Shown piece by piece: positions 42,481 through 54,000 of a stretch of DNA of 64,000 nucleotides. Positions within the stretch are counted from its first letter, which is position 1; each line of letters opens with the position of its first letter. The translations under genes were made by a program, and so were the position numbers. The stretch is from Ricordea florida (lineage: Eukaryota > Cnidaria > Anthozoa > Corallimorpharia > Ricordeidae), in the NCBI GenBank assembly GCA_949710005.1, contig OX453275.1, forward strand, positions 33,594,718 through 33,658,717, read 5' to 3'. The notes below the pieces were generated by a model. The model did no database searches and was not told where the DNA came from. It saw nothing but the letters and a program-made list of their open reading frames with translations.

Positions 42481-42790
42481 AAGATTCAATTTCAATTCAA
42501 CGAAATTCAATTTCAATTCAACGAAATTCAATTTCAATTCAATGAAATTCAAGTTCAATTCAATGAAATTCAATTTCAATTCAAGTTCAATTCAATGAAA
42601 TTCAATTTCAGTTCAAGTTCAATTCAATTTCAATTCAAGTTCAATTCAAGTTCAATTCAATTTCAATTCAAGTTCAATTCAATTTCAATTCAAGTTCAAT
42701 TCAATGAAATTCAAGTTCAATTCAATGAAAATTCAATTTCAATTCAATGAAAATTCAAGTTCAATTCAATGAAATTCAAGTTCAATTCAA
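42481..42790 (+). repeat. subterminal (TTCAATTTCAATTCAA)n array, left
   Basis: Dozens of TTCAA/GAAAT words in variable order. The inverse array is at 49415-49650, and the second copy's array is at about 61010-61245. The frames through it are repeat artefacts. Confidence 0.85.
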
Positions 42791-42852
42791 TGTTGACCAT
42801 GCGCAAAGCATCTTGGATCGAACATTCGGGCCCGCCATTTTTAACCAACAAA

Positions 42853-45014
42853 ATGGAGGAACATCTTCGAAATCTTGCTGATTCGTTGGGTGAGTGCTCA
42901 GGACTCGTGTCGCAAGTGTTAGCAGGTACGAGTTCAAGCTCAAATACGAAAGCTCCGGATTCAGTGACTCAAGTCGTATCTGAAAATAACTTAAGTTCAA
43001 CGAGCAACGTTTCTAGTGCCGTCGAGCGAGCTCGATCCATGTTACAAAGAAGTCGAAGTACAGGATTGTGTTCTCGCTTGAGCTAACGGGAGCGACTTCG
43101 AGCTGCATCACCTTCCGTTCCTACCAGTAATAGGGGAAAGAAACAAAAAAACAACTCCAGAACAATCTAAACCGTTTGAATTTGTTCTTATGTACGTGGG
43201 GGATGACGACCAAAAGGAAAACTTGGCAATTAACCACGACAATATTTTGCTTCGAGGATTTGTTAGTTTAGTCAATACAGATGGAGAGGCCGACATCCGA
43301 TCCAAAATTGGTGATGCTATCAGACTAAAATATCCTTTAGTTGGTAACAGAGATTTTGTGTTTCTTCGTGCAAACCGGCGAAAGTTAAGCATACCTGTTA
43401 GCTGTGAAGAATACACGTACAAACAAGTGAAACTGCTCTGCGGACAAGGAGCTATTTACATTAAAATGAAAAGTGAACTGAACTGTTTAATATGTGATGA
43501 CAATGGAAATAGCTTAAGCGAAGATGATGATTTGCCAGGTACGTTTTGTTGTGTTTTTGAAATTCTTAAGGCAAACTGGGTTGTGACGAAGAGCAATTTA
43601 TTGATTTATTGTGACCTGTTTGTCACTGGCCTCGCTTTATTGTGACCATTTGTCCCATGGCAATAACCTAATTTTGACATAATCTTGGGAGGGCCACAGG
43701 TTTGTCAGTCTATCCTATTTATTTATGTGAAAAATTTCTTCACAGCTTAATCAACTTTTTAATCGTAGTAAAAAGTCTCCTGGTTATTTTTTTTCTCACA
43801 GTGTACAAGGTGTCAGCAGACATTTACAGAAAAGGACAAAAAAAGTTAATGCTGTTCATTCTTATACATATTTTATTTTTTGTGCAGAAATGCTTAGTCA
43901 ACCATCTCCTGATCAACAAAAACAAACAGAAATGCAAGCAGGATCCACCTTTGAAGAGGACAGTACAGGAATTGAGTCAAAAAGGGAGAAGATACTACCT
44001 GGCAACACTGAGAATCAGTCTGTGGATTTGCTGGCAAATAGTTGTGTAAGTTACTGTAAATCTAATGGTATCGAAAATCCCGTTGAAATTTTACGCTATG
44101 CACAAAGTCTGATTGTGAATGGGAGACCACTGGATGTGCAAGATATAACTGTAAGTCTGGAAGGTGAAACCAACTTCATCTTAATCAATTGACAAGACGT
44201 TTTGAGATCAGCTATGGAAGAAGTGCAATTTTTAAAAGATCCCAGACTAACACTTGCAGTTGGATTTTATGGTGAGAGTGCTGAGGATTATGGTGGTCCG
44301 CGGAAAGAGTTCTTTCGTCTGTGTTTACGAGAGATCAAAGCTAAGTACTTTGACAATGGCCTTAAAGACCATCTTTCTAATGACTATTCAACCATTGGGT
44401 TAATAATGGCCCTTAGCACTTTGCAGAATGGTTGAATCCCCAGATTTTTGAAAGAGGATCAACTCCAGGCACTTTTTTCTTCTGCCGAGCCATCAAATCC
44501 TTGTATTTCAGAGCTTAGGTTTGGCTTTAAAACCCTGGGGCCTTATCAAATAGGAAATGGTATACCTAACTTCCTTCACCTTTTCAGACCTTCAGAAAGT
44601 TCAGCATTGTCAAGGAGAAAGTTGATTGCTCTTCTCCCCCCAAATTTCTCCGAAGAAGGTAGCAACGTGCGACGTTTCGAAACAGAAATTTATGATTTGT
44701 TTTCAAAATACACCAGGCTGGCAGCAAGTGGGCAGAGGGGGTCAATCACCCTGGGACATATACTTCAGTTTGTCACAGGCACTGATGAAGAGCCCCCACT
44801 TGGGTTTGGTGTAGCACCTTGTATAGAATTTGTTGAGGCAACAAGCCATGGCACTAACCCCAACACAGAATGCTCATTTCTACCCACTGCAAACACTTGT
44901 GCAAATACGTTGTATTTACCAAGATGTGCAAAGGATGTATCGCTTCCAAGTGAGGGACAACTGTTCAGTCTTTATGATTTAGCCTTTGCAAATGCATTTT
45001 TTGGAAATCTGTAA
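42853..45014 (+). pseudogene. HECT-type E3 ubiquitin ligase gene, decayed
   Basis: Exon 1 (42853-43538) starts MEEHLRNLADSLGEC. It has an in-frame TAA at 43084 and a shift near the A-run at 43144-43150, then resumes (VGDDDQKENLAINHDNILL). Exon 2 (43888-45014) is open except for TGA codons at 44190 and 44433. It encodes the HECT domain: SAEDYGGPRKEFFRL at the start of the N-lobe, and PTANTCANTLYLPR with the active-site cysteine codon at 44898, ending in LAFANAFFGNL. The catalytic cysteine, which carries ubiquitin as a thioester, is kept. HECT proteins of this group resemble, from memory, G2E3-like genes that are highly multiplied in some animals. As written it cannot make a full protein. Confidence 0.75.
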
Positions 45015-46054
45015 ATGTAGATTCACTTTCAGATGTTTTGACCATGTGGCACACAGTCGACGGGGTGGGCTAGAGGTGCCACATTTAGAGAAGTTACGTT
45101 TTGCTGGGCTTGGCCAATATCGTGGGTACCATTTAAACAATACTGGGCTTAAATTGTTGTATTTTCAGTTGAAATTATTGTATAAGATGTTTAAACTTCT
45201 ATTTGAAATGCATGTTAAAATATCATCCTGATGGTTGAGTTGCAAAAATTGCTTACTTTGGACTTCTTGCATTACAAAAAGCACATGTTTAGTGGTGCCT
45301 TATAATTGTGCTGCACAATGATTTGTCACAGTAATGCAATGGTTGATTTACCCTAAAATGGAGTTTTATCTTAAGGTATTCCTGGAGGCTAAATTGCACA
45401 TTTTTTCGTGCAAATTAACATCTTTGAAATCTGTCAAAATATTGCTTAAACTTGATCATATTTTCACATCTGAAATCTTATTGAATGTAGATTACTTGAA
45501 AAACAATTTTATTGATAAAGATTCAAAGGAAATGCTGAAATTTAATATTTCAATGGGTGTGGTCAAAACCCACTGTTTTCACTTATTCCTATATATCTCG
45601 AAGAGAATTCCTTCCATAAAAAAACGCTTTGGCCAGTTGATGTGCACCGATAAGACCTAAAATTGTGTGCGAGTACGTCAAAGAAAAGTCAAAAGAAAAC
45701 AAAATTTGTCTAGAAATGTAATTATGCAACCTTAAAAAATTGCCAACGACACTACCATTCCCGTATTCGACAAGAAATGGCGTACTCCCACGAAAAAGTT
45801 CGTTTACATACTTAGTTTATTTGTGCCAAGTTCCAAGTCCTGTTGATAAATGTACGAAACGAAATTGAAATGATCACACTCCCACCTTTTGAGTAAACAT
45901 GTATTTTGTCTCACAAAATTGAGCTTCGATCGAAGAAATTGCCTCGAAAAGCCCTTCTCTGCTTGTCTTCGAATGGCAGCCATCTTGCCCATGCCTACAA
46001 TAATTGTTTGCAGCGGTAAATCGCTCAAAAAGGCCCTATTTTGGACCCTTTCCT

Positions 46055-46254
46055 CCTTTTATGGAGGGCTATTTTTCCCGCGAAACCAATCAGCAGACGC
46101 GATTATAAACATTCACACTTCTGCATAGCAACGGCACCCGCAACGGCACCTCGCTGTTGGTGTTCACAGCGTGAACATGACAAATCGACAGTGAAATTGT
46201 AAGAGCGATTCTGTGGAGCGGTGGTGGAAGCGAAAATATAAAGAGAAAGCATCC
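46055..46254 (+). promoter_or_regulatory. promoter-like region of MBD-like gene
   Basis: An ACCAATCAG CCAAT-box word at about 46084 is followed by GATTATAAACATT about 15 bases later, a TATA-like sequence. GCAGCCATCTTGCC upstream near 45977 matches a YY1 site in reverse. They lie about 150-280 bases before the ATG at 46255. Confidence 0.4.
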
Positions 46255-46644
46255 ATGCCGCCAAAAAATAAGCAAAAAATGGCTAGGGAGAAGTCAGTGA
46301 AGGGTAATGAGGCTCGGGGTTCTGGTTCTCGATCGAGAATTACACTGGATTTTGAAAAGTTGAGGAATGCTGGCTGGATGGTGACAGAAGAAGAAAAACA
46401 ATCAACATCTGGAGTAAAAGTTTACTTTCGCTACACAGATCCAAATGGAAAAAGAGTTAAAAGCACGAAAGATGTGGAGCGCCAACTGAAGGACGAAGGA
46501 ACCTTAGAAACGTTCGTAAGAGACCAGACAAAAGAAAAACCTGTGCAAGAACCGAAATCGCAAGCACATGATTCGCTCTCTGAAGACTCTGATTACGAGC
46601 CACCGGTAAAGAAACTACAGAAACAAAGTGAACACAAATGGTGA
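46255..46644 (+). CDS. MBD-like (methyl-CpG-binding) domain protein, 5' exon
   Basis: From the ATG at 46255 a basic N-terminus (MPPKNKQKMAREKSVKG) leads to an MBD-like fold: LRNAGWMVTEEEK, then VKVYFRYTDPNGKRVKSTKD, where the family has YYxPxGKxxxS, and VERQLKDEG. An acidic tail follows. The frame meets GTGAGAT at 46643, a good donor, so a further exon is likely but was not found. MBD proteins read DNA methylation. Presence in a mobile segment would let it act at methylated copies, which is inference. Confidence 0.55.
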   Translation: MPPKNKQKMAREKSVKGNEARGSGSRSRITLDFEKLRNAGWMVTEEEKQSTSGVKVYFRYTDPNGKRVKSTKDVERQLKDEGTLETFVRDQTKEKPVQEPKSQAHDSLSEDSDYEPPVKKLQKQSEHKW

Positions 46645-47856
46645 GATCTCTGAGTGGTAGCGGTCTCTGTATTTCAAAACCTTTCTTCAGTATGTTGGTG
46701 GCATCGACCTTTGCGATTTTCTCAATGTATTGTAAACAATAGAAATTTGCATGCACGCAAGCGCGTTTAGTTGCCTCTGTAAAAACTGTTTGTTCGTTTG
46801 TCCAAATGAATTTATTTAAGACGAATGAGGAGGATTTCCGTGGAAACTGTGGGCAAATTTATATTGTAAGCTTATGATAAAATGCATAAAAAGCGACAAG
46901 AAACGTCAGAGTTCAAAGGTTTTCTTTTTTATTTACCCGTTTTCTTTGAAGGCCGCTTCGAGAACGCTTGTTGCCTCCTCCGCTGTCATGATCAAAGAGG
47001 GCGTCACATTTCAGATTACATGGTTTATTTGAGTGAGCTGTCAACAAGACTTCCTTCGGGAGACCGCAGCGGGACAACAAGTGTATCATGTTCGTATTTT
47101 TTTTCCGCGAAAACTGCCGTAGAAACGAAACTTTCCAAGGCCATAACTTCGAGCCGTTTGGTTTCCTGGATTTCAAATTTCGCATACACGTTTCTTAAAA
47201 GATGATCTTCGAATTGGGAAAAAATAATGGCGATCCAAAATGTGCGATTTAGCCTCCAGGAATACCTTAAAAAGTGTGACGTTTCTCAGACTTTTCTTAA
47301 AGTATTTTCAGGTGCCAATGCTCTAGCAGACATTGCACTCACATAACAGTTTATGGGAAATAATGAATTCCTCTGTAGAAAGATTTAAGTACTAAGTTGT
47401 GGCATGGTTTCTAGAAAACAGGGGGAGGACATTAGTTGTGTATGATTTTTGATTTTGACTTAGCTATCTATATTTGTTAGCAAAGACTCATCAATTGGAG
47501 AAAATCTTTAACAACTATATTTTTTAATTTGCTGTTAGATACCAGAACTTTCACTGCTGAATATAGCATTGTATCTGCTAATATGTGAGGGTCATACCTA
47601 TGCTATCAAAAAGAGACAGCTGCTTAAGTAAAGAGTTTCTGTTTTATGGTTCTTGAGTAAAGTTGAAGTTAAAGTCATTTTTTATAATAGGGTTGCATAC
47701 TGAACTTCTTTGGCATTTAGGTAGCTATATCAAACCATGGTACACATTAATTTTGCATTTGATTCATATTGACGCTCAGTAGTTAACTTTACTGCCTGCA
47801 CATTCCACGTAGCAATTGAAGATGGTTGCATGATTTGCCAAAAAGGTATAGTGTTC

Positions 47857-49335
47857 TTAACTGTTTTCAATGCTCTCCTTTACTATCTGGTGAATGTTGC
47901 TGTGGATATCAATTCCCATTTGCATCGATGACATGAGTGGATCGATCCGCTCGAGAACTTTGGTTTGAACTGACTGATGCTCAACTGGCAATGTCACTGG
48001 AGGAACAACAACATTGTTGTTGCTATCTTCAAATGGAGATGGCCCATCTGGGTCAACACCATAGAAACTCCAGGTCATTGGGATCCTCGTCTAATTGCCC
48101 ACGTACCAAGGGGTTGTCCTCATTTAACATGGCATTGACCCACATCTGATATGGGGACCAATGGTTTGCTGTCCTTACTTTGTGGTGGTTGAAGGCTTCC
48201 ATATATTCGTGAAGCGCAAGGTTTATTCTTGGAAGGAATGTCAAATGTATCCATTGCGTTTTCAACGTTAAGCAGGCCTGTATCCTCCATTGCATAAAAC
48301 ACGTAATAAAAAAGATGACACACAGACCTGAAAACGTCCCTCAGAGTCTTTCAATTCTCTGATTTCTCGTGGAGGGACCGGCAATGAAACTACCTCTGCC
48401 TTCACCTCTTGCTTCCACCATGGCGTCACAAACTAGCACATTCTCCACACCATAATCAACACGAATACGTGATGGCCACAACCCATCTTTTTCAACTGCT
48501 TTCAGAAAGAGTTCTAGAACAGTTTGGGAAAGGTTGTTATTACTACATCTGAGAAACACAATTCGTCTAGAGAAGCCATCTATGCATCCGTGGATTACAA
48601 AACCCCAGCGAATGAGAGAATGATGGTCATCTAAATGCCACAGAGAATTTAGCCATCGCACGGAACAACAATTCCCCACCTCAAGGCAGTATTCGCTGGA
48701 TCCACCCTTGCCAAACACTCACGAATTCTTCTTCTTTGAACCCTCAGTCCAAGTGACTTAAGGTACCCGGCTAAGTATGTTCGCCCGGTTGTTAATCCAT
48801 GACGACCCATATATTCCAAGACTAATTTATCCAATTCCGTATCCGGCAAAACACTAAAATTCGCGGTGCTTTGCAAGCCATATGATTGTACTCTACGATA
48901 AATTGTCCAACGAGACACACCAAACAACCAAGATATTTTTTCCAAAGAAAATCCAAGTCCGAGAAGATCTTCTAACGTTTCAGGAGATATGTAGAACTGT
49001 GGTCTCCCAGGATTTCCCGCTCTGAGAATTTCACACTTACGTCGAGAAAGTGATGAAGGCTTTACTGCTAGAGTTTTGAGATGATTTTCAATAGCCCGCA
49101 GTACGTCTGCAAACGCGTTCGCTAGAGATTCCCATTCGATCCGATCTTGCTCGATGTCAGTTAAGGCAATAGAACTCAAAAGACTAATGGTTCGATCGAG
49201 AACTACAGATTGTGCTTGCAAGTCATTGATATCCGTTTCATTGTTACGTATACACTCCTCTGTCCTATCGAGCACTGACGATAAAAATTCAGGTAAGTCT
49301 TTTTCCACGTCAAATTCTTGCTCTACGTCCGCCAT
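47857..49335 (-). pseudogene. rve-type integrase gene, several frameshifts
   Basis: The N-terminal part (49335-48649) has helical sequence, an HTH (LEKISWLFGVSRWTIYRR) and an H/R-rich linker. The core is in a second frame with LWHLDDHH (first D), [10 protein letters not shown] (second D) and NQRIERL (E). Further frames continue with FLPRINLALHEYMEAF and YGVDPDGPSPFED to the end. At least three frame changes separate them, so no full enzyme is made. The same changes occur in the second copy at 59454-60932. From memory this 'integrase core domain' family is widespread in metazoans. Confidence 0.75.
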
Positions 49336-49414
49336 GATGCTAGTTAACTTTCCCGCGCGAAAACACTAGTTAGAATAATTTCCGGAAGCAATTTTGAATG
49401 TCTTCATTGTTTTC

Positions 49415-49650
49415 ATTGAATTTTCATGGCATTGAACTTGAATTTCATTGAACTGAAATTGAATTTTCATTAAAATGAATTTGAATTGAAATTGAATTTT
49501 CGTTGAATTGAACTTTAATTGAACTTGAATTTCATTGAATTGAACTTGAATTTTCATTGAATTGAAATTGAATTTCATTGAATTGAACTTGAATTTCATT
49601 GAATTGAACTTGAATTTCATTAAATTGAAATTGAATCTTGATATTGAATA
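49415..49650 (-). repeat. subterminal (TTGAATTGAAATTGAA)n array, right
   Basis: The inverse of the left array, ending with TTGATATTGAATATTGCTAC and the TIR end at 49672. Confidence 0.85.
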
Positions 49651-49672
49651 TTGCTACAATTGGCTTGCCATA

Positions 49673-49752
49673 GAAGAAGCGGACGATGATGAACCAGATC
49701 TGTGGAGTCCGTTACGTCAAAAAGTCGGGGAAGATCTTAAAGAAACCTATCT
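49673..49752 (+). pseudogene. acidic protein gene, middle part
   Basis: Starting with the duplicated GAAGAA, 80 bases continue the acidic frame (EEADDDEPDLWSPLRQKVG) until the LINE begins at 49753. The second copy shows the uninterrupted order. Confidence 0.7.
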
Positions 49753-49798
49753 TGAGGTGTGGCACTTTGAACACATCGAACCAGTGACAGTGACAGTC

Positions 49799-51025
49799 AT
49801 GGCGAGCGGACGTAACGATCTGAGCTCCGGCTTAAAAGTTTCTGAACTGAAGGAAAAACTTGCCGAACTTGGTCTTTCTACTCAAGGCAACAAAGAAATA
49901 CTCAGGGAACGTTTAGTCAACTTTTTAGATACTGGGGGAAACAAAGATGATGAATTTCGTATCGAAAATCCGCCGAATGAAACTGAAATGGCTAACTTGA
50001 TCACTTCCCTGACGCAAGTCCCTTCTGGCACTGACAGCTCACTGGTATCTAACTCACAGGATTTAGAAGACTTTGATATCAAAGCTAAGCTAAATTCTGT
50101 TTGTGAAGACATTGAGCTTTTGAAATTGAATTTTGAATCGCTGAAACGGTCGACTGATGTTTCCACCAAGTCTGACTCAAACGAAGCTTTGGAAAGGGAG
50201 AACGCGGCTCTAAAAACCAAACTCAAAGAAGTGGAGGTTGAAAGAGACTCACTTAGATTGGCGGTAACATTTTTAGCGAAAGATTTAAATGCTTTAATCT
50301 GCAATCAATATTCAACCGAAAAAAGGGATCCAAATGCGCGACAAACTACACAAGAGGCCCCTTGGGAGCTGGTCGAGGTGAAAAAGAGAAAGATCACACA
50401 AGATTCACATTCGAAAGAAAATGCCGCAAAGAACACCAAAAAGATGCGTTCAATGGCCACTCCTAAACCACAACCACAACTTCAACCATGTTCAGATGCA
50501 AATTCTGATCAAGCGAATACCAAGAAACGTGTAGTAATCATCGCAGGAGATTCCATGATTAAAAACGTTCAAGGTTGGAGGATTTCTAAAGGTATGAAAG
50601 TCAAAACGGTGGTTAAAGCTTTTCCTGGAGCCTCTGTTGAAGACATGTTTGATTACATCAAACCTACAATTAAACACCATCCTGAAGAAATTATACTTCA
50701 CGTGGGAACAAACGATTTGAAGAACTCGGACTCTAGGAAGGTTGCTGAACGAATCGTTGATCTAGGAAATTTAATTGAAGCTGAATCTTCCAACACGAAG
50801 GTAACAATTTCGAACTTATTACCAAGATCTGATGACCCAGCTTTGAACTCAAAGGTTAAACAAGTTAATAGTATTTTAAGAACGTTTGCCAATCAAAATG
50901 ATTGGAAAATTATCTCTCATCCTAATATTACCAGTGAACACCTAAATTCAAGCGGCCTTCATTTAAATTTGTCCGGAACCAAGGTGTTTGCCTCTGATTT
51001 TGTTAGTTATGTTAAAAATATTTGA
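49799..51025 (+). CDS. LINE ORF1: SAP-like, coiled coil, SGNH hydrolase
   Basis: The start at 49799 (MASGRNDLSSG) follows the LINE 5' end. Residues about 13-45 are SAP-like (VSELKEKLAELGLSTQGNK). A coiled coil lies around 110-170. The C-terminal domain has GDSMIKN (block I), LHVGTNDL (block III) and SSGLHLNLSGT (block V region), the SGNH esterase pattern seen in ORF1 of CR1/L2-type elements. The expected block V Asp-x-x-His is reduced here to GLH. The frame is intact. It probably binds RNA and may act on lipids or membranes, as proposed for this ORF1 type. Confidence 0.8.
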   Translation: MASGRNDLSSGLKVSELKEKLAELGLSTQGNKEILRERLVNFLDTGGNKDDEFRIENPPNETEMANLITSLTQVPSGTDSSLVSNSQDLEDFDIKAKLNSVCEDIELLKLNFESLKRSTDVSTKSDSNEALERENAALKTKLKEVEVERDSLRLAVTFLAKDLNALICNQYSTEKRDPNARQTTQEAPWELVEVKKRKITQDSHSKENAAKNTKKMRSMATPKPQPQLQPCSDANSDQANTKKRVVIIAGDSMIKNVQGWRISKGMKVKTVVKAFPGASVEDMFDYIKPTIKHHPEEIILHVGTNDLKNSDSRKVAERIVDLGNLIEAESSNTKVTISNLLPRSDDPALNSKVKQVNSILRTFANQNDWKIISHPNITSEHLNSSGLHLNLSGTKVFASDFVSYVKNI

Positions 51026-51052
51026 ATTCCTGATGAATTGCCGTTCCTTCCG

Positions 51053-54000
51053 AGAGAACCATTACACATGATAAATGAAGTTACTAAAGATACCCCACCG
51101 GATCTTACCAATAATTTTTTGCCCACCAAACGTGGTATTAAAATGGCTTCTCTTAACATAACTAGCTTGACTAAGCATATTGATGAACTTGGAATTCTGC
51201 TTGCCAATTATCCTTTAGATGTTATCTCAATCAATGAAACCAGACTAGATGAAGGTATACTGAATTCTGAAATCTATATACCCGGATACGAGATAGTACG
51301 ACGCGACAGAAATAGAAATGGCGGGGGTGTTTGCTTTTATATCAAAACCACCATTAACTACTCTGTACGCACAGATCTAAATATAAACAATCTAGAAAAT
51401 TTGTGTCTTGAAATCAGAAAACCGAATTCAAAACCGTTTGTTATTGTCACATGGTACAGGCCACCAAATTCTCCCAATGAAGTATTCTCATCTCTAGAGA
51501 ACCTTATTGGACGTCTTGATTCCGAAAATGTCGAATTCATTTAATGGGGGATATGAATTGCAACATGGCTTCAATGTCTGACACTAATTCTCGCTTGTTA
51601 TCGGACATCACTGACCTATATGGCCTTCACCAGCTGATAAACGAGCCTACACGCATCACTGACACAACATCTACTCTAATAGATCTGATGGATGTCGGTC
51701 GTTTCGCATATAAGTCGTTTCGCATACAAGTCGATTCGCATACATCGAAGTCGTTTCGCCGACACGATCTTGGTCGATTCGCATACATCGAAAAAGTGCA
51801 AAATGCATTGAAAAAGTTCTCATAAACACTCTAACAAGATAGCTATAGGACAGAGAAATCTTAACCTCAACCCGGCGATGTACACGTGTTGTTATTATGT
51901 ATCGTGCGTTATTTCTGTTCGGCACAGCGAACGCGTTGACAGCGCGTAGACTAAGTTCAAGTTTAACTTGCCATGCACTATATCTAGAAGAATTTTGTTA
52001 TGTTGTTTAAATGCTTTTCGCGGTTTGATACTAAGCCCGGCCACAAAATATCCAACATAATATTGCTCGCGTTGATAAAAAATGGTCAAGCAACTCTTAA
52101 AAAGCGAAAACATTTTTCAGCAAGCCTAATCCACTTTAAGCTAATTTTCAGAACACCAAAGAGCGCTTGGTTGTTTATTTTTATTTTGGCATTCATGCAT
52201 TGCAAACAGTAATCAGAAAAACAGAAAAAAATTTTGAGCATGTAACTAAAACTTTAAAAGTTGGTCAATTTACCCCCTCAAAATTCTATTAAACCACCTT
52301 AAGGTTAAAATCACGCAATAACAGTTTTATAGTGTAAACAAACGTATTTAATGCCTTCTAAACTCGCGAGATGCACAACACGCGCATATCGCCGGGTTGA
52401 GGTTAAGTTTATTTCTCTGTCCTATAGCTATCTTGTTAGAGTGTTTATGAGGACTTTTTCAATGTATTTTGCACTTTTTCGATGTATGCGAATCGACCAA
52501 GATCGTGTCGGCGAAACGACTTCGATGTATGCGAATCGACCAAGACCTTGTATGCGAAACGACCTCGATGTATGCGAATCGACTTGTATGCGAAACGACT
52601 TGTATGCGAAACGACCGGCTTCCGATCTGATATATACTAACTATCCCGATAAAGTAGTCTGTTCGGGAGTTTGTCATGTTGGTATCAGCGACCATAGTCT
52701 CATTTTTTCTTATCGAAAGCTCTCGATTGGTGCCGTTTCCAAAAGACACAATACTATTAATTACAGAAGTTTTAAAAATTTCAATCGTGACCAATTTCGC
52801 AGTGACATTGCTTCTCAAAACCGGGATATCTTAGACAATTTTCAAGACCCAAATGATATGTGGCGTGAGTGGAAAATTAAGTTCTTAAATGTTGTCGACA
52901 CTCATGTTCCTCTAAGAACAAAGCGGGTCCGTTCAAAACGATCCCCATGGATTACTTCAGAGTTGAAACAACATATGCACGATCGAGACATCATGAAGTT
53001 AAAAGCAATACGTTCAAAGAACCCACGGGATTGGGGTGAATTTAAACGACTTCGCAACAAAGTCAACACTAACATCAAGATCGCAAAGGAATCTTATTAT
53101 AAACAATCATTTACTGAACATAAAAATGACTCTCGACGCACCTGGCAAACTACAAACGAACTTACATCTCGCAAAAGTAACACTCGCTCTATTAAAGAAC
53201 TAATTGTAAACGGTGTTTCTATAAACAAAACTACCGACTTGGCAAATACGTTTAATGAATATTTTTCTACAATTGGCCCGAAACTTGCATGAGATCCCGT
53301 CAGCAGCTAATGGCGACAATAGTTATCTTGAATATCTTAATATCACTAACCAAATATTCTGTTTTACTCAAACAAATAGCTGTCAAGTATTTTCACTATT
53401 GAATAAACTTAGCAAATCAAAAGCAACCGGTCTCGATAAAATATCTGCGAGACTTATTCGGGAATGTGCTGATTTGATTTGCATTTCTATTTGCAAAATC
53501 TTTAATTGTTCTTTGACTACAGGCATATTCCCAGATGACTGGAAATGTGCCAAAGTTACTCCTTTATTCAAACAGGGAAGTTCGAGTGACATGAACAATT
53601 ACCGTCCCATTTCTATTATCTCTGTGGTGGCCAAGGTATTCGAAAGAATAACTTACGATCAAGTATACACGTACCTCTCAGAACATAACATTATTTCAAA
53701 AAGTCAATCCGGATTTCGCTCTATCCATTCTACGGTCACTGCTCTACTAGAGGCGACCGATAGCTGGGCTTTTGAAATTGATCGTGGAAACGTTAATGGT
53801 GTAGTATTTCTAGATTTAAAAAAGGCCTTTGATACAGTAGACCACACGATATTACTGTCTAAATTAAGTGCCTACGGCATTCGAGATAATGCTTACTCTT
53901 GGTTTAAATCATACTTAGAAAACCGAACTCAAATATGTTCTGTCAGTGGTTCGCTTTCCAAAACCTGTTCTCTCCAATATGGTATCCCCCAAGGGACTAT

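Larger units (their letters stand above)
45375..47266 (+). mobile_element. TTAA-flanked 1.9-kb insert with MBD-like gene
   Basis: The ends GGTATTCCTGGAGGCTAAAT and the inverse ATTTAGCCTCCAGGAATACC are bounded by TTAA on both sides (45371-45374 and 47267-47270), the target used by piggyBac and Kolobok groups. TIR similarity reaches about 30 bp. It carries no recognisable transposase, only an MBD-like gene, so it would need a helper. Confidence 0.65.
42448..49672 (+). mobile_element. integrase/HECT element, 7.2 kb, 6-bp target duplication
   Basis: The terminal inverted repeats begin TATGGCAAGCCAATTGTAGC and end with its inverse. They pass into long subterminal arrays of TTCAATTTCAATTCAA-type units. 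GAAGAA lies at both flanks (42442-42447 and 49673-49678). Inside are a HECT ubiquitin-ligase gene (plus strand) and an rve-type integrase gene (minus strand), both decayed, and a TTAA-flanked insert with an MBD-like gene. The 6-bp duplication and the integrase point to a Ginger/Polinton-type integration reaction. Confidence 0.75.

Noticed and set aside
42481-42790. Gln/Phe/Asn-rich protein tail from the TTCAA array
   Set aside because: The array is the subterminal repeat of an inserted element; the acidic gene's real continuation lies beyond it.
44190-44435. TGA recoding (selenocysteine) in the HECT gene
   Set aside because: Two TGA codons occur, but exon 1 also has a TAA and a shift, so ordinary decay is the simpler reading.
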